DNA of 64,000 bases. It comes from an uncultured Alistipes sp. (GTDB taxonomy: Bacteria > Bacteroidota > Bacteroidia > Bacteroidales > Rikenellaceae). The position numbers and the translations under genes are program-made. Of the stretch, positions 1 through 8,948 are shown piece after piece (position 1 is the first letter of the stretch; each line of letters starts with the position of its first letter). The stretch lies in contig CAJUAV010000010.1 of assembly GCA_910584485.1 (NCBI GenBank), forward strand, positions 18,597 to 82,596, given 5' to 3'. The notes under the pieces are model-generated. The model was given only the letters and a program-made list of their open reading frames with translations, was not told where the DNA came from and ran no database searches.

Positions 1-26
1 CCGCAGCTGCGCCCCGAACTCCCCCC

Positions 27-60
27 ATTTTTAATTTTTAATTTTTAATTTTTCATTCCC
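27..60. repeat. A/T-rich iteron patch before the phage cassette
   Basis: Four near-identical 8-base units of the form ATTTTTAA run up to the start codon at 61. The reverse complement (AAAAATTAAAAATTAAAA type) is seen again at about 4120-4147, 8402-8437, 38535-38562 and 63470-63492. Those copies lie beside GC-rich intergenic repeats, so this is probably a dispersed element rather than a specific leader for the gene at 61. Confidence 0.6.
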
Positions 61-1047
61 ATGAACATTCGCATCGACGATCATGCGGCCGAGCTGTGCC
101 GCATCGAGATCGAGGGGACGATCGGCGTCCCCGAAGCGTGGCAGTTCGACGAACCTGCCGACCGCGTGGCGACCTACGAGCGTTTCCGCGAAACGGTGGC
201 GCGCATCGCCGCCGTCGAAGCCCCCGAGGTGCTCGTCACGATCCGCTCGACGGGCGGCGACGTGAACGACGCCCTGCTGATTCACGACGCCCTGCGCCAG
301 ATCAGCGGCCGCATCACCACCCGCTGCCACGGTTACGTCGCCTCGGCGGCGACGATCATCGCGCAGGCCGCCTCCGAGGGGTGCCGCGAGCTCTCCTCGA
401 ACGCCCTCTACCTGATCCACCGCGCCTCGTGCGCCACCGAAGGCAACGCCGACGAGCTCGGCGCCCGCATCGACCTGCTGTGCGCCACCGACGAACGGCT
501 GGCGGCCCTCTATGCCGCCCGCAGCGGCGGCGACGCGGAGCACTACGCCGCCCTGATGGCCGAAAACAACGGCAACGGCCGCTGGCTCTCGCCCGAGGAG
601 GCGTTGGCCGAGGGGCTCGCCGACCGCATCGTGGAGGTCGGGGGCGCGGCGAAGCTCCCCGAACCCCTCGCCCGCGGCTGGCGGCGCCTGCTGGCGGCCG
701 TCGGCCTCGACAAGGCATCCGAAAAGGCGCCCGGGCAGAGCCTCGGCAAAAGCCCCGAGCGTGTACCCGACCGAGCCTCGGGGCAGAACCCCGACAAGGC
801 CCCCGCAGAGCCCTCCGATCGGCGCCCTGCCGACGCGCCCGCCTCGCACAACATCCTCCATTTCGGTCCCGAGACCCTTGCCGAAACCTCGGTCGGACGC
901 AGCGCCTCGGCCTTCGCCCGCGCCCTCGAACGGATCGAGCCGACCCGCACGCGTTCGGTCGAGGATCCCCCCGTGGGCGAGCCCTGCCGCACAGCCAACG
1001 AACGCGCCTACGCCGAAGACGCCCGCAGCTTCGGCCGCAACCGGTAA
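61..1047 (+). CDS. ClpP-like phage prohead (head maturation) protease
   Basis: This 328-residue protein resembles the ClpP/SppA-fold proteases that phages use to trim scaffold and capsid proteins during head assembly. The STGGDV segment (63-68) matches the oxyanion strand of ClpP. GYVASAAT (91-98) holds the likely nucleophile Ser95, and YLIHRAS holds the likely His120. The acidic third residue lies in the following helical region. After about residue 225 there is a disordered tail rich in Lys, Pro, Ser and Asp, then a conserved-looking end (NILHFGPETL), which could be a scaffold-like extension. The gene is followed 31 bases later by the capsid gene, which supports the role. Base composition matches the host genes. 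Bacterial ClpP is less likely because of the tail and the context. Confidence 0.8.
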   Translation: MNIRIDDHAAELCRIEIEGTIGVPEAWQFDEPADRVATYERFRETVARIAAVEAPEVLVTIRSTGGDVNDALLIHDALRQISGRITTRCHGYVASAATIIAQAASEGCRELSSNALYLIHRASCATEGNADELGARIDLLCATDERLAALYAARSGGDAEHYAALMAENNGNGRWLSPEEALAEGLADRIVEVGGAAKLPEPLARGWRRLLAAVGLDKASEKAPGQSLGKSPERVPDRASGQNPDKAPAEPSDRRPADAPASHNILHFGPETLAETSVGRSASAFARALERIEPTRTRSVEDPPVGEPCRTANERAYAEDARSFGRNR

Positions 1048-1078
1048 ATCCATCCACCTTTCAAACACCTATTTTTTT

Positions 1079-2056
1079 ATGAGTTACCTCGAACAAGCGA
1101 AACAGTACACCGGCAACGACGTCGAGCAGATCTTTTTCCGTCCGTTGCTGACGGGTCCTTCGGCCGAAGCGCTGGGGGTCCGCGTCCTCTACAACCTCCC
1201 CATGCCGACCGTCGTCCAGCTCTGGGACGGCCAGCGCAACGCCCTGCAAAAGTTCACCGCCGCGGGCTGGACGGGCGGCGACCCTGCCAAAAAGTACCAG
1301 AAGAAGATCGACATGCACCGCGTCAAGGCGGAGCTGGGGTTCTCGGCGGCCGACTATTTCTCGCTCGTCTACGAGCAGATCGCCGCCCGTGCGGACGTCA
1401 ACATGGAGGATCTGACGGGAACGCTCCTCGAGCAGGCCGAAACGGAGCTCTTCCGACGGGTGATCGCCGAGAACATCCGCGCCACGATGTGGGCGGGCGA
1501 CACGACGGCCGCGGCGGGCTACAACACCTTCGACGGGTTTCTGAAGTTCTTCAAGGAGGCCGTCGACAAGGAGGCGATCAACTACACCAGCTACACCGCG
1601 GCGCAGATGACCGAGGCGGATTTCGTCGTCACGCTCTTCGACAACCTTTGGCAGCACGCCGACACGCGCGTCTGCGACGCCAAGGCCGAGGGGACGCTCG
1701 CCTTCTTCGTCTCGTCGGACCTCTACTACCTCTACGAAAAGTACCTCGATGCGCGCGGCGGCGAGGGGGCCTACCGCGAGCAGATCGACGGACGGCGCGA
1801 GCTGACCTACCACGGCATCCCCGTCATCGACGTCCGCATGGGCTCCTACCTCGCCTCGACCGCGCTGCACCAGTCGTTCTGCCTGCTGACCGACCGCCGC
1901 AACCTCGTGCTGGCGGTCAACACGGCCGACACGCCCGGCAACGAGGTGCGCATGTGGTACAACCCCGACGAGATGGAGAACCGCCAGCGCGCCGTTTTCT
2001 CGGCGGGATGCGAGGTGCTGGACGAAACGATGCTCATCTATGCCTACCGCGAATAA
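1079..2056 (+). CDS. Phage major capsid protein (probable)
   Basis: The 325-residue product begins MSYLEQAKQY and lies between a prohead protease and a portal protein, the usual place for the coat protein. I see no diagnostic short motif. The length, the even spread of aromatic residues, the absence of a signal peptide or membrane segments, and the C-terminal strand-rich part (FCLLTDRRNLVLAV, then VRMWYNPDEMENRQRAVFSAGCEVLD) fit an HK97-like coat protein. The start at 1079 follows a T-rich stretch and leaves a 31-base gap after the protease. The 3' end overlaps the portal gene by 17 bases. The call rests mainly on context. Confidence 0.65.
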   Translation: MSYLEQAKQYTGNDVEQIFFRPLLTGPSAEALGVRVLYNLPMPTVVQLWDGQRNALQKFTAAGWTGGDPAKKYQKKIDMHRVKAELGFSAADYFSLVYEQIAARADVNMEDLTGTLLEQAETELFRRVIAENIRATMWAGDTTAAAGYNTFDGFLKFFKEAVDKEAINYTSYTAAQMTEADFVVTLFDNLWQHADTRVCDAKAEGTLAFFVSSDLYYLYEKYLDARGGEGAYREQIDGRRELTYHGIPVIDVRMGSYLASTALHQSFCLLTDRRNLVLAVNTADTPGNEVRMWYNPDEMENRQRAVFSAGCEVLDETMLIYAYRE

Positions 2057-3278
2057 GGGGCGCGGACGGCTCCGCTCCCGCACGGCCGTCCCGTCAAACC
2101 GCACCGCGCCCTGCCTCGCGGCGGCGGCGCCCGTCACGAGCGACCGCTTCTGGCGCTGGGGCGAGGACAACCTGCTGCCCGAGGCGCTGGCCCTCCTGGC
2201 GCGGCGCTCGACCACCCACCGCCGCATCCTCAACGACAAGGCCGACTACATCGCGGGCAAAGGCTTCGTCTGCGACGAGCGCGAGCCGCGGCTGGCCGCG
2301 CTGCTCGGGCGCGTGAACGGCGCGGGCGAATCGCTGCGGCAGGTGCTCCACAAGCTCGCCTTCGACAAGGCGCTCTTCGGCAACGCCTTCCTGGAGGTGG
2401 TCACCGACCCCGCCCGTTCGGTGCTGGCCCTCTGGCACCAGGACGCCTCGCGCTGCCGCCTCGCCCGCGACGAACGCCACGTGCTGCTGCACCACGACTG
2501 GCGCCGCTTCCGCCCCGCAGAGGCGCAGACGCTCCCCCTCTACCCCCGTTTCGAGCGGCAGGCCGACGGCACGCTGCGGTCGATGATCCACTACAAGGCC
2601 TACGAACCCGCCTTCCGCCACTACGGCCTCCCCTCCTACGTGGCGGGACTCGACGTCTCGGCGATCGCCTACAAGACCGACCGCTGGAACATCGCACGGC
2701 TCGACAACTCGTTCCAGCTCTCGGGGGTTCTGATGCTCGACTCGACAGTCGACAACGACGCCGACGCCGAACGCATCGTCCGCCTCGCGGAGGAGAAGTT
2801 CGCGGGGAATCCCGGGCAGGTGATGTTCGTCATCCGCGACGGCGCCGAGCAGGACCACTCGCGCTTCATCCCGATCGAGGCGCGCAACGAGGGGGACTGG
2901 CGGTCGCTGCACGACCAGGCGGTCTCCGACATCGTCGTCGCCCACTCGTGGTTCCGCACCTTGAGCGGGCTCGACTACGCCGCTGGATTCGACTCGGAGC
3001 GGATCCTCCAGGAGTACGAGGTGGCGCTCAACACGGTGATCCTGGCCGAGCAGGCCGAACTAACGGAGCCGATCCGCGCCGCGATCGAATCGGTGCTGGG
3101 AATCGACTGCTCGTCGATGGCCGTCGTCAACCGCCCGCCGACGCGCTCGAAGCCGATCTACATGAAGGTCTGGGAGGCGCGCAAGGCCGACGGCCTCGAC
3201 TACGACCCCGAGGATCCGCGGCAGCAGCAGTTCCTCTCCGAAATCACGAAGTACAACATCAGATCGATCGACGGATGA
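2040..3278 (+). CDS. Phage portal protein
   Basis: This 412-residue protein reads like the phage portal family, which forms the ring through which DNA enters the head and to which the tail attaches. Typical features are an early WRWGEDNLLPEALALLARRS segment, a stem region (ILNDKADYIAGKGF), AFDKALFGNAFLEVV, and the late SWFRTLSGLDYAAGFDSERI followed by a long helix with a Gln/Glu-rich end. It overlaps the capsid gene by 17 bases and the next gene by 4 bases (ATGA), so the genes are translationally coupled. In most tailed phages the portal gene precedes the protease and the capsid; here it follows both. Confidence 0.85.
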   Translation: MPTANKGRGRLRSRTAVPSNRTAPCLAAAAPVTSDRFWRWGEDNLLPEALALLARRSTTHRRILNDKADYIAGKGFVCDEREPRLAALLGRVNGAGESLRQVLHKLAFDKALFGNAFLEVVTDPARSVLALWHQDASRCRLARDERHVLLHHDWRRFRPAEAQTLPLYPRFERQADGTLRSMIHYKAYEPAFRHYGLPSYVAGLDVSAIAYKTDRWNIARLDNSFQLSGVLMLDSTVDNDADAERIVRLAEEKFAGNPGQVMFVIRDGAEQDHSRFIPIEARNEGDWRSLHDQAVSDIVVAHSWFRTLSGLDYAAGFDSERILQEYEVALNTVILAEQAELTEPIRAAIESVLGIDCSSMAVVNRPPTRSKPIYMKVWEARKADGLDYDPEDPRQQQFLSEITKYNIRSIDG

Positions 3279-3748
3279 AAACCCTGCTCTCTGCGGCGCA
3301 GGTGCTGCGCCTCGCCTTTCCCGAAGGGGGCTATCTGCCCCCCGACACCCTCGCCGAAGCCGACATCGCGGCGGCCGAACACCGCTACCTGCGTCCCGTG
3401 CTGGGGGCCGCGCTCCACGAGCGGCTCCTCGCGGGCGAGGCGGCCGACTTCACGGCCGACTACGCGGCGCCCTGCGTCGCCCTCGCCGTGCGTCTGCTCG
3501 TCGGCCGCCGCCTCGACCTGCGCTCCACGCGCCTCGGCACGCTCGCCCCGAAGAGCGACCGCGGCGCCCCGCCCGCCGAAGCACCCCTCTGCGGGCGGCA
3601 GCGGACGCTGCGGCTGGAGCTGCACGCGCTGCTGTGGCGCGCCTCGGAGTACCTCGCGGCGCACCCCGCCGAGTACCCCGACTACGACCCCGATGCGAAC
3701 CCCCTGAACCGCTGCACGACCGATGGAGGCCTTGTACAGGTGCGTTAG
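3275..3748 (+). CDS. Phage head-tail connector-like protein
   Basis: The 157-residue product starts at an ATG overlapping the portal stop codon. It is mostly helical, with an N-terminal LLSAAQVLRLAFPEGGYLPPDTLAEADIA region, and ends in a Tyr/Pro/Asp-rich tail. Small proteins of this kind directly after a portal gene are often head-completion or head-tail adaptor proteins (gp6-like; in Bacteroidetes phages also a DUF6712-type family). No catalytic motif is visible. The function is inferred from size and position. It overlaps the holin gene by 26 bases. Confidence 0.55.
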   Translation: MKTLLSAAQVLRLAFPEGGYLPPDTLAEADIAAAEHRYLRPVLGAALHERLLAGEAADFTADYAAPCVALAVRLLVGRRLDLRSTRLGTLAPKSDRGAPPAEAPLCGRQRTLRLELHALLWRASEYLAAHPAEYPDYDPDANPLNRCTTDGGLVQVR

Positions 3749-4139
3749 CGGCGCTCTCGCGGCGCTGCTGCTCTTCTTCGCTCCGATCGGCCCGCCCGCG
3801 GGTTGTCTGCTGCTCTTCATCGCGATCGACTTCTGCTCGGGGGTGGCGGCCGATCGGGCGATGGCGCGGCGGCAGGGGCGGGCGTGGTTCTTCGAGAGCG
3901 CCGAGGCGTGGCGCACGGTGACGAAGGCGGCCCTGGCGATCATAACGCTCGTCATGGCCCACCTGCTCGAACGATGGGTCCTCGTCGAGACCTCTTGTGC
4001 GCCGACGCGCCTCTTCGCGGGGTTCGCCTGCGGCGTCGAGCTGTGGTCGTTCCTCGAAAACGCCGCCCAGCTTTCGGAGGCGCCCCTCTTTCGGCTGCTG
4101 CGGCGGTATGCGAGGAGGAGGATGAAAAATGAAAGATGA
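3723..4139 (+). CDS. Phage holin family membrane protein
   Basis: The 138-residue protein has a first hydrophobic segment at about 7-37 (ALAALLLFFAPIGPPAG and following), a positively charged loop (RAMARRQGR), a second at about 68-83 and a third weak one near 95-110, then a basic C-terminus. This matches small holins of Bacteroidetes prophages, which open the inner membrane for lysis. It is the last gene of the cassette and overlaps the connector gene. No endolysin is visible on either side within the window, so lysis would need a gene elsewhere or the holin is a relic. Confidence 0.65.
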   Translation: MEALYRCVSGALAALLLFFAPIGPPAGCLLLFIAIDFCSGVAADRAMARRQGRAWFFESAEAWRTVTKAALAIITLVMAHLLERWVLVETSCAPTRLFAGFACGVELWSFLENAAQLSEAPLFRLLRRYARRRMKNER

Positions 4140-4510
4140 AAAGGGGGGGGGTGAGGGGGCTTTGCCGAGGTCGGTGGAAAACAGGAACGAACTGCACTCG
4201 GGACGCAGCTTGCGAAGGGACGCGCAACGAGCGGGTGCAAGTTGCGGGCCTTCGCAGGGGCGAAGCTGCGGCCCGCCGCGCTGTACGCGCGGATCCGCTT
4301 TCGGGTTGAAGAGGGTGCGAGCCCGCAGCCGAGCGGAGGCGGCAAGCGAGCCTTCGGGCGAGTTGCAGCCCTCCGCCAGGGGGCGGCTGCGGGCTGCACG
4401 CGCTATCGCGCGATTCCGTTTTCGGGACGAACCCTCGCGGAATCATTCCGCCGCATGGGGCGGCGGCGAACGGCACGCGCTGAAGCGCGCATGTCGGATT
4501 CGCCCGCAGC
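4120..4510. repeat. Intergenic hairpin-repeat block 1
   Basis: After an A-rich patch (about 4120-4147) there are two modules. The first (about 4200-4285) has the arms CGCAGCTTGCGAAG and CGAAGCTGCGGCCCGC around an internal GCGGGCCTTCG half-palindrome, then an inverted CGCGC pair. The second (about 4330-4420) runs from GCCCGCAGCCGAGCGGAGG to GGGGGCGGCTGCGGGC. The block separates the convergent 3' ends of the holin and lipoprotein genes. I see no gene in it. Confidence 0.75.
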
Positions 4511-4529
4511 CCAACGGCGATGGGAGGGG

Positions 4530-5111
4530 CTACCGTTTCGTGACGCGGAACGACAGCTCGTTCACCAACGGGAAGGGTTCGCCCGCCTCGTCGCCCTCAC
4601 CCAGCTGGCAGAGGGTGGTGCGCAGCGTACAGGTCAGGTTGCCGTCGGCCGTGTAGCGGAGCTTTTCGGGGGCCTCGATCGTGATCCGCACGACGAGTAC
4701 GCCCCCGACGTCGAGCCGCAGCACGGGCGTCTCAAGCGATGCCTGCAACTGCGACACATCGGCGGTCGGCGCACCGATCGGCGCCTCGTAGGCCACCGTG
4801 CCGAGCAGCGGCAGCAGCCCTTCGGCGCTCTCCGCCCCTACGAGTGCCCGTACGAGAGTGGCCGTCGGGAAGGCGTCAAAGCACAGGCGCCCCTCCTCGA
4901 TGCGCAGCTTCACGGCGACGCCCCGTTCGGGCTGCGGCGCGGGGTTCAGGTCGCTCGGCGAGGGAATAAAATCGAAGGTGCCCGCATAGCTGCCCGCCGC
5001 ATCGGCGAGCGTCAACGGCTGCGGCGTGTCGTCGTCGCTGCCGCAGGCGGCGCAAAAGAGGGTCGCAAGCAGCATCGCCGCCCGCATCGTTCGGTTGAAA
5101 AGTCGTTTCAT
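4530..5111 (-). CDS. Small DUF4840-like lipoprotein
   Basis: The 193-residue product starts with a lipoprotein signal ending at about Cys23 (FCAAC, then GSDDD), the usual Bacteroidetes form in which acidic residues after the cysteine favour surface export. The mature part begins with LTLADAAGSYAGTFDF and has alternating strand-like segments, resembling the calycin-like DUF4840 lipoproteins of gut Bacteroidales. I am not certain of that family. The start at 5111 was chosen because it gives the signal peptide directly. It lies downstream of the pectin genes on the same strand but is separated from them by a terminator and a repeat block, so it may be transcribed separately. Confidence 0.7.
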   Translation of the reverse strand: MKRLFNRTMRAAMLLATLFCAACGSDDDTPQPLTLADAAGSYAGTFDFIPSPSDLNPAPQPERGVAVKLRIEEGRLCFDAFPTATLVRALVGAESAEGLLPLLGTVAYEAPIGAPTADVSQLQASLETPVLRLDVGGVLVVRITIEAPEKLRYTADGNLTCTLRTTLCQLGEGDEAGEPFPLVNELSFRVTKR

Positions 5112-5269
5112 GGCTCTGTTTATTAAAGGATTCGGCGGTAAATGTAGCGGCTCGCGACGAACCGCGCAAATCGATTCAACCAACGGAGCGATTCCTCGCA
5201 TCGAAAGGCGGATTTTGCCGATGAACCGAAAACGGGAGAGGGAGGCGCTGCACGCCGTTCGGCATGTGG

Positions 5270-5610
5270 CGTGTGGCAGCCCGCAGCCGAGCGGAGGGGC
5301 AAGCGAGCTTTCGGGCGGGTTGTGTGCGGGCCGAAGCCTGCGGAGCGCACGCAGGTTTGCCGAAACTGCGGGCCTCCGCCGGCGGAGGCTTCGGCCCGCC
5401 GACATCTGCGACGTCGAACAGCATGCACGACCTTTCCTCGGAGCCGCAGCTTGCGAAGGACAAGCAACGAGCGGACGCAAGTTGCGGGCCTTCGCGGGGC
5501 GAAGCTGCGGCCCGCCGATCCCTCACGGGATCGAAGATGTCGCAACCGGCCCTCCGCCAGGGAGCGTCTGCGGCCCGCCGCGCTATACGCGCGAATCCAA
5601 TTCGGCCCGC
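5270..5610. repeat. Intergenic hairpin-repeat block 2
   Basis: Three modules are packed together: a truncated CAGCCCGCAGCCGAGCGG unit, an inverted unit containing GGCCTCCGCCGGCGGAGGC and ending near 5415 with a small hairpin, and a direct unit from about 5442 to 5532. The last one ends in the hairpin GATCCC-TCAC-GGGATC at 5517-5532. No convincing gene is present between 5112 and 5691. Confidence 0.75.
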
Positions 5611-5625
5611 CGATGGCCCCGCCGC

Positions 5626-5667
5626 AAAAAAAAAAGCCCGGGCTCCCTCGCAAAGGAACCCGGGCCG
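5626..5667 (-). terminator. Intrinsic terminator after the DUF3826 gene
   Basis: On the minus strand a stem GGCCCGGGTTCC pairs with GGAGCCCGGGC and is followed by a run of eleven T residues. It lies 25 bases beyond the stop codon at 5692 and should end the pectin-lyase transcript. Confidence 0.85.
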
Positions 5668-5691
5668 TCGTCCCGCAGCGGCGAAAACCGC

Positions 5692-6372
5692 CTATTTCGC
5701 AGCAGCCGCTTCGGCCTGCTTGCGCGCCTCGATGCGTTTGTACCAGGCGGCGCGTTCGGCCTTCAGGTCGTAGCCGCGCTTCGTGAGGTAGTTGTTGATG
5801 CGTCCCTTGTACTTGCCGAAGACGCCGTGTTTCTTGTTCGAGCTCTCGGCGTCGATCGCCAGGTCGCGCGCCTCGGTGAGCCACGCCTTGATCTGCGCCT
5901 TCTCCTCGTCCGTCAGCGACGGGATCATGTCGAGCGTCGAGCGGTAGGTCACCATCAGCACGCCGTAGGTCATGCCGTCCTTCACGGCCTCGACCTGCGC
6001 GGGCGTCAGGTAGATCGCCAGCGTCGCGGGGAAGGCGAAATGCGAGCGGTAGAGCTTGCTGTCGGCTTCGAGCGTCGCCAGCTCGGTCGCCGCGCGCTTC
6101 GCCTCGCCTTCGAGCCCCTGCTCTTTGACGGCGGCCAGGCGACGGTCGCGCGCCTCGTAGATGTCGTTCAGTTCGAAATAGCGGTTGGCGATGATGTTGC
6201 GGACCTCCTCGGCCTGCTTCGCATCGGTCAGTCCCAGACCGTCGACGATCTTCTGCGAGCGCTTCAGAATCGTCTCCACGTAGGAGGCGTCGCGCCCCTC
6301 GCGGTTAAGCTCCACGGCTGCGGCCGTCGCGGCGGTCAGCAGCAGCAGGATGCTGAAAAAAATACGTTTCAT
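5692..6372 (-). CDS. DUF3826 family secreted protein, pectin locus
   Basis: The 226-residue protein has a signal peptide (MKRIFFSILLLLTAATAAA) and a mostly helical, Lys/Glu-rich body with RNIIANRYFELNDIYEARDRRL, characteristic of the DUF3826 family. That family is frequently found next to rhamnogalacturonan and pectate lyases in Bacteroidetes, but its biochemical role is not known to me. It is the gene after the PL1-type lyase (151-base gap) and precedes a strong terminator, so it is probably the last gene of the lyase transcript. It should be periplasmic or exported. No catalytic residues can be named. Confidence 0.85.
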   Translation of the reverse strand: MKRIFFSILLLLTAATAAAVELNREGRDASYVETILKRSQKIVDGLGLTDAKQAEEVRNIIANRYFELNDIYEARDRRLAAVKEQGLEGEAKRAATELATLEADSKLYRSHFAFPATLAIYLTPAQVEAVKDGMTYGVLMVTYRSTLDMIPSLTDEEKAQIKAWLTEARDLAIDAESSNKKHGVFGKYKGRINNYLTKRGYDLKAERAAWYKRIEARKQAEAAAAK

Positions 6373-6523
6373 GTCGTTGATGATAGGTTCGTCGTTTCGG
6401 TGTTCGGGCCGCAGCCCGCCGAGCGCATGCGGGCGCGGCGGCCGAGGGCCCTTCGGCGGCAACAGGGGCGGCACCGTTCCGGCCGCCTGCGGCAGCGGTC
6501 GGAGCAGCCCCTCCTCGTGCCCG

Positions 6524-8257
6524 TTACATCAGCTTGCCCTTGGCGGCCAGCGTGTCGTAGTTGTTGTTCAGGTCGCGCCAGTCGATCTTGTGCTTCGTGC
6601 TGATGCCGTTGATGTACTTCTCGATGTTCGTGTAGCCGTCGCCCGTGCAGTCGCCGTTCGCGTCCGACGGATCGTTCGGATCGAGGCCGTTGGCCTTCTC
6701 CCAGGCGTCGGGCATGCCGTCGCCGTCCGTATCGACGTAGGGTTCGCCCTTATAGTCGGGGTAGCCGCCCATCTGCATCGGGTCGGTGATGATGCCCTGC
6801 TTGTAGGAGTCCTTCGCCATGCGGCGGTAGCGGAACGAACCGTCCGCGGCGCGCGACTTCTCGGCCAGCCCCGAAACGTCGCCGTTGTACTTGGGAGCCA
6901 GTTTCTTGTCGTAGACCGCCTCGCCCGTGCGCACCTCCTCGATGATGGCGCGGTCCACCGCGTCGCGGCAGGGGATCGTCGCACCCGCCTGCTCCAGCAC
7001 GTAGTCGTAGGCGCCGCGGGCCGAGAGGATACGCACGTAGGGCATTTCGAAGGGATAGTAAGCACGCATCTGCTCGGTGTAGCCCTTCGTGTCGGGCTGC
7101 GTTTCGATCTGGATGCCGCCCTTCCAGTTATCCTCCGAGATCGCGGGGAAGCCCTCCACGATGTTGCCGTCGGCATAGACGCGGCCGTACTGCTTGTAGT
7201 TGAGCTTGCTGCGGCCCGACTCGGGCTTCAGGATGCGGTGGCTGATCGGACCGCTCTTCGGCGTGGCGGGACCGGGCTTGTAGTAGTTGTTGATCATGTT
7301 GAACATGGCCGTGTAGTCGCCGCCGTCCACCGTGCGGTGCACCCAGTTGAAGACCACGTTGTTGATGAAGTTGAAGACGCCGTTCCAGCCCACCGAGGGG
7401 TTGCGGCCGCTGTTGCTGGCCCACAGGTTGCGCATAAAGGTGGCGTTCTCGCCGCCGAGCGTCGAACCGAAGGCGTGGTTGTAGGTATCGAGCGCCTTGG
7501 CCGAAATCGTGTTCTGTATCGTGACGTTCACCGTCGGCAGCTTCTCCGACTGCGCCTTGTACTGCCCCTCGCTCGGGTCGTACATGTGGCGGTAGAAGGA
7601 GATGTTCTCGTCGAGACCCCACGTGCAGGAGCAGTGGTCGATCATGATGTTGCCCACGGGGTTGCCGCCGAACGAGTCGTCGCGGTGCCACACCTTCGTC
7701 TCGCCGCGGCGGAAACGCATGTGGCGGACGATGACGTCGTGCGTGTCGACCCAGAACGATTCGCCCGCGATGCAGACGCCGTCGCCCGGGGCAGTCTGCC
7801 CCGCGATGGTGATGTAGGGTGCGCGGACGATGATCGGCGACTCGAGGCGGATGACGCCCGACACGTTGAAGACGACGATGCGGGCGCCGCCCTGCTCGCA
7901 CGCCTCACGGAACGAGCCCGGGCCGCGGTCGTTGAGGTTCGTGACGGTGATGACCTTGCCGCCGCGGCCGCCCGGGGTGTACATGCCGCCACCCTCGGCA
8001 CCCGGGAAGGCGGGAATCTGCGCCCGCACCAGGTCGTAGGGACGACGCGCCCAAGGTACGTAGGGACGACCCTCCTTGGCCTCCTTCAGGACGATCGGCA
8101 GGGCCTTCTGCCATGCCTCCTCCGAGAGGCGGCGCTCCTTGTCCATCATCTTGCGATAGGCCTGACCCGCTTCGGGGGTCTGGGAGGGGTACTGCGCGAA
8201 GACGGTCGCGGAGGCCGCCAGGGCAACGAGTCCCAGTAAAATGCGTTTCATGTTCAT
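6524..8257 (-). CDS. Pectate lyase-like polysaccharide lyase (PL1 type)
   Basis: The 577-residue secreted protein has a right-handed beta-helix lyase domain. After the signal peptide (ending VFAQ) comes PAFPGAEGGGMYTPGGRGG and VTNLNDRGPGSFREAC, the standard opening of Bacteroidetes pectate lyases. It continues with the parallel-helix strands RHMRFRRGE and IMIDHCSCTWGLDEN. It should cleave polygalacturonan by beta-elimination. Near the C-terminus DTDGDGMPDAWE and DANGDCTGDGYTNIE look like calcium-binding EF-hand or thrombospondin type 3 loops. The start at 8257 shares the leader ATCAGCCTATG with the PUL gene starting at 16108; the alternative Met is two codons later. A consensus promoter lies at 8320-8352, so the lyase and the DUF3826 gene form their own transcription unit. 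Confidence 0.92.
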   Translation of the reverse strand: MNMKRILLGLVALAASATVFAQYPSQTPEAGQAYRKMMDKERRLSEEAWQKALPIVLKEAKEGRPYVPWARRPYDLVRAQIPAFPGAEGGGMYTPGGRGGKVITVTNLNDRGPGSFREACEQGGARIVVFNVSGVIRLESPIIVRAPYITIAGQTAPGDGVCIAGESFWVDTHDVIVRHMRFRRGETKVWHRDDSFGGNPVGNIMIDHCSCTWGLDENISFYRHMYDPSEGQYKAQSEKLPTVNVTIQNTISAKALDTYNHAFGSTLGGENATFMRNLWASNSGRNPSVGWNGVFNFINNVVFNWVHRTVDGGDYTAMFNMINNYYKPGPATPKSGPISHRILKPESGRSKLNYKQYGRVYADGNIVEGFPAISEDNWKGGIQIETQPDTKGYTEQMRAYYPFEMPYVRILSARGAYDYVLEQAGATIPCRDAVDRAIIEEVRTGEAVYDKKLAPKYNGDVSGLAEKSRAADGSFRYRRMAKDSYKQGIITDPMQMGGYPDYKGEPYVDTDGDGMPDAWEKANGLDPNDPSDANGDCTGDGYTNIEKYINGISTKHKIDWRDLNNNYDTLAAKGKLM

Positions 8258-8319
8258 AGGCTGATAGTGTTTCGTAAAAAGGAACGGTTTCGGGGCCGGC
8301 GCGGTATGCGCAGACAGAA

Positions 8320-8352
8320 CAAAGGTAGGCCTTTTTTTCGATACGGTCCAAA
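8320..8352 (-). promoter_or_regulatory. Bacteroidetes-type promoter of the pectate lyase gene
   Basis: On the minus strand TTTG (8349-8352) is followed after 21 bases by TACCTTTG (8320-8327). This matches the -33/-7 consensus of the Bacteroidetes primary sigma factor, and the start codon is about 62 bases downstream. Confidence 0.8.
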
Positions 8353-8401
8353 CATCGCACAGCCAAACGACCGTTTTATGCGGTGAACCGACCGAGAGAG
8401 G

Positions 8402-8935
8402 GGGATGAAAAATGAAAAATTAAGAATTAAAAATGAGGGAGGGACGAAGCTTGCGGAGCGGAAGGGCCTGCTGCGGGCGATCGGTGCGCGAGGGCGACCT
8501 TTCTTCGGAGCCGCAGCTTGCGAAGGACAAGCAACGAGCAGCGGCAAGTTGCGGGCCTTCGCCAGGCGAAGCTGCGGCCCGCCGATCCCTTGCGGGATCG
8601 TTTGCCGACTGCGCCGAACGATCCCATCAGGGGTCGATGAACCGAAACCTCCGCGCGGAGGCTCGATCGACAGGTTCGCGCTTTAGCGCGGCAGCCCGCA
8701 GCCGCCCCCTGGCGGAGGGCTGCAACTCGCCGACGGGCTCGTGCCGCCTCCGCTCGGCTGCGGGCTGAACATGGATCGCGCTGAAAGTGCGGCGGGTTAT
8801 CGGGCGGTACCGCACGGATCGATGGCGCAACCATCGGCGGGCCGAAGCCTCCCGCAGCTTCAGGCCCGCAGTTTTGACAAACAGGCGTGCCCTCCGCAGG
8901 CTTCGCCCCGCCCCCCCCCTCCCTCATTTTCATTC
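8402..8935. repeat. Intergenic hairpin-repeat block 3
   Basis: An A-rich iteron patch (8402-8437) is followed by three module types in direct orientation. A unit of the CGCAGCTTGCGAAG type ends with the hairpin GATCCC-TTGC-GGGATC (8584-8599). A CAGCCCGCAGCCGCCCCC unit follows at about 8690-8767. A CGAAGCCTCCCGCAG unit is preceded by the hairpin GATGG-CGCAA-CCATC (8821-8835). The block splits the pectin locus between SusD and the lyase. No gene is supported here. Confidence 0.8.
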
Positions 8936-8948
8936 TTCTTCGCCACAA

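Noticed and set aside
61..1047. Housekeeping ClpP
   Set aside because: The C-terminal extension and the adjacent capsid and portal genes fit a prohead protease better.
5026..6603. Long frame on the + strand across repeat block 2 and antisense to the DUF3826 gene
   Set aside because: It translates repeat modules in one frame and antisense sequence in the rest. It has no recognisable protein features.
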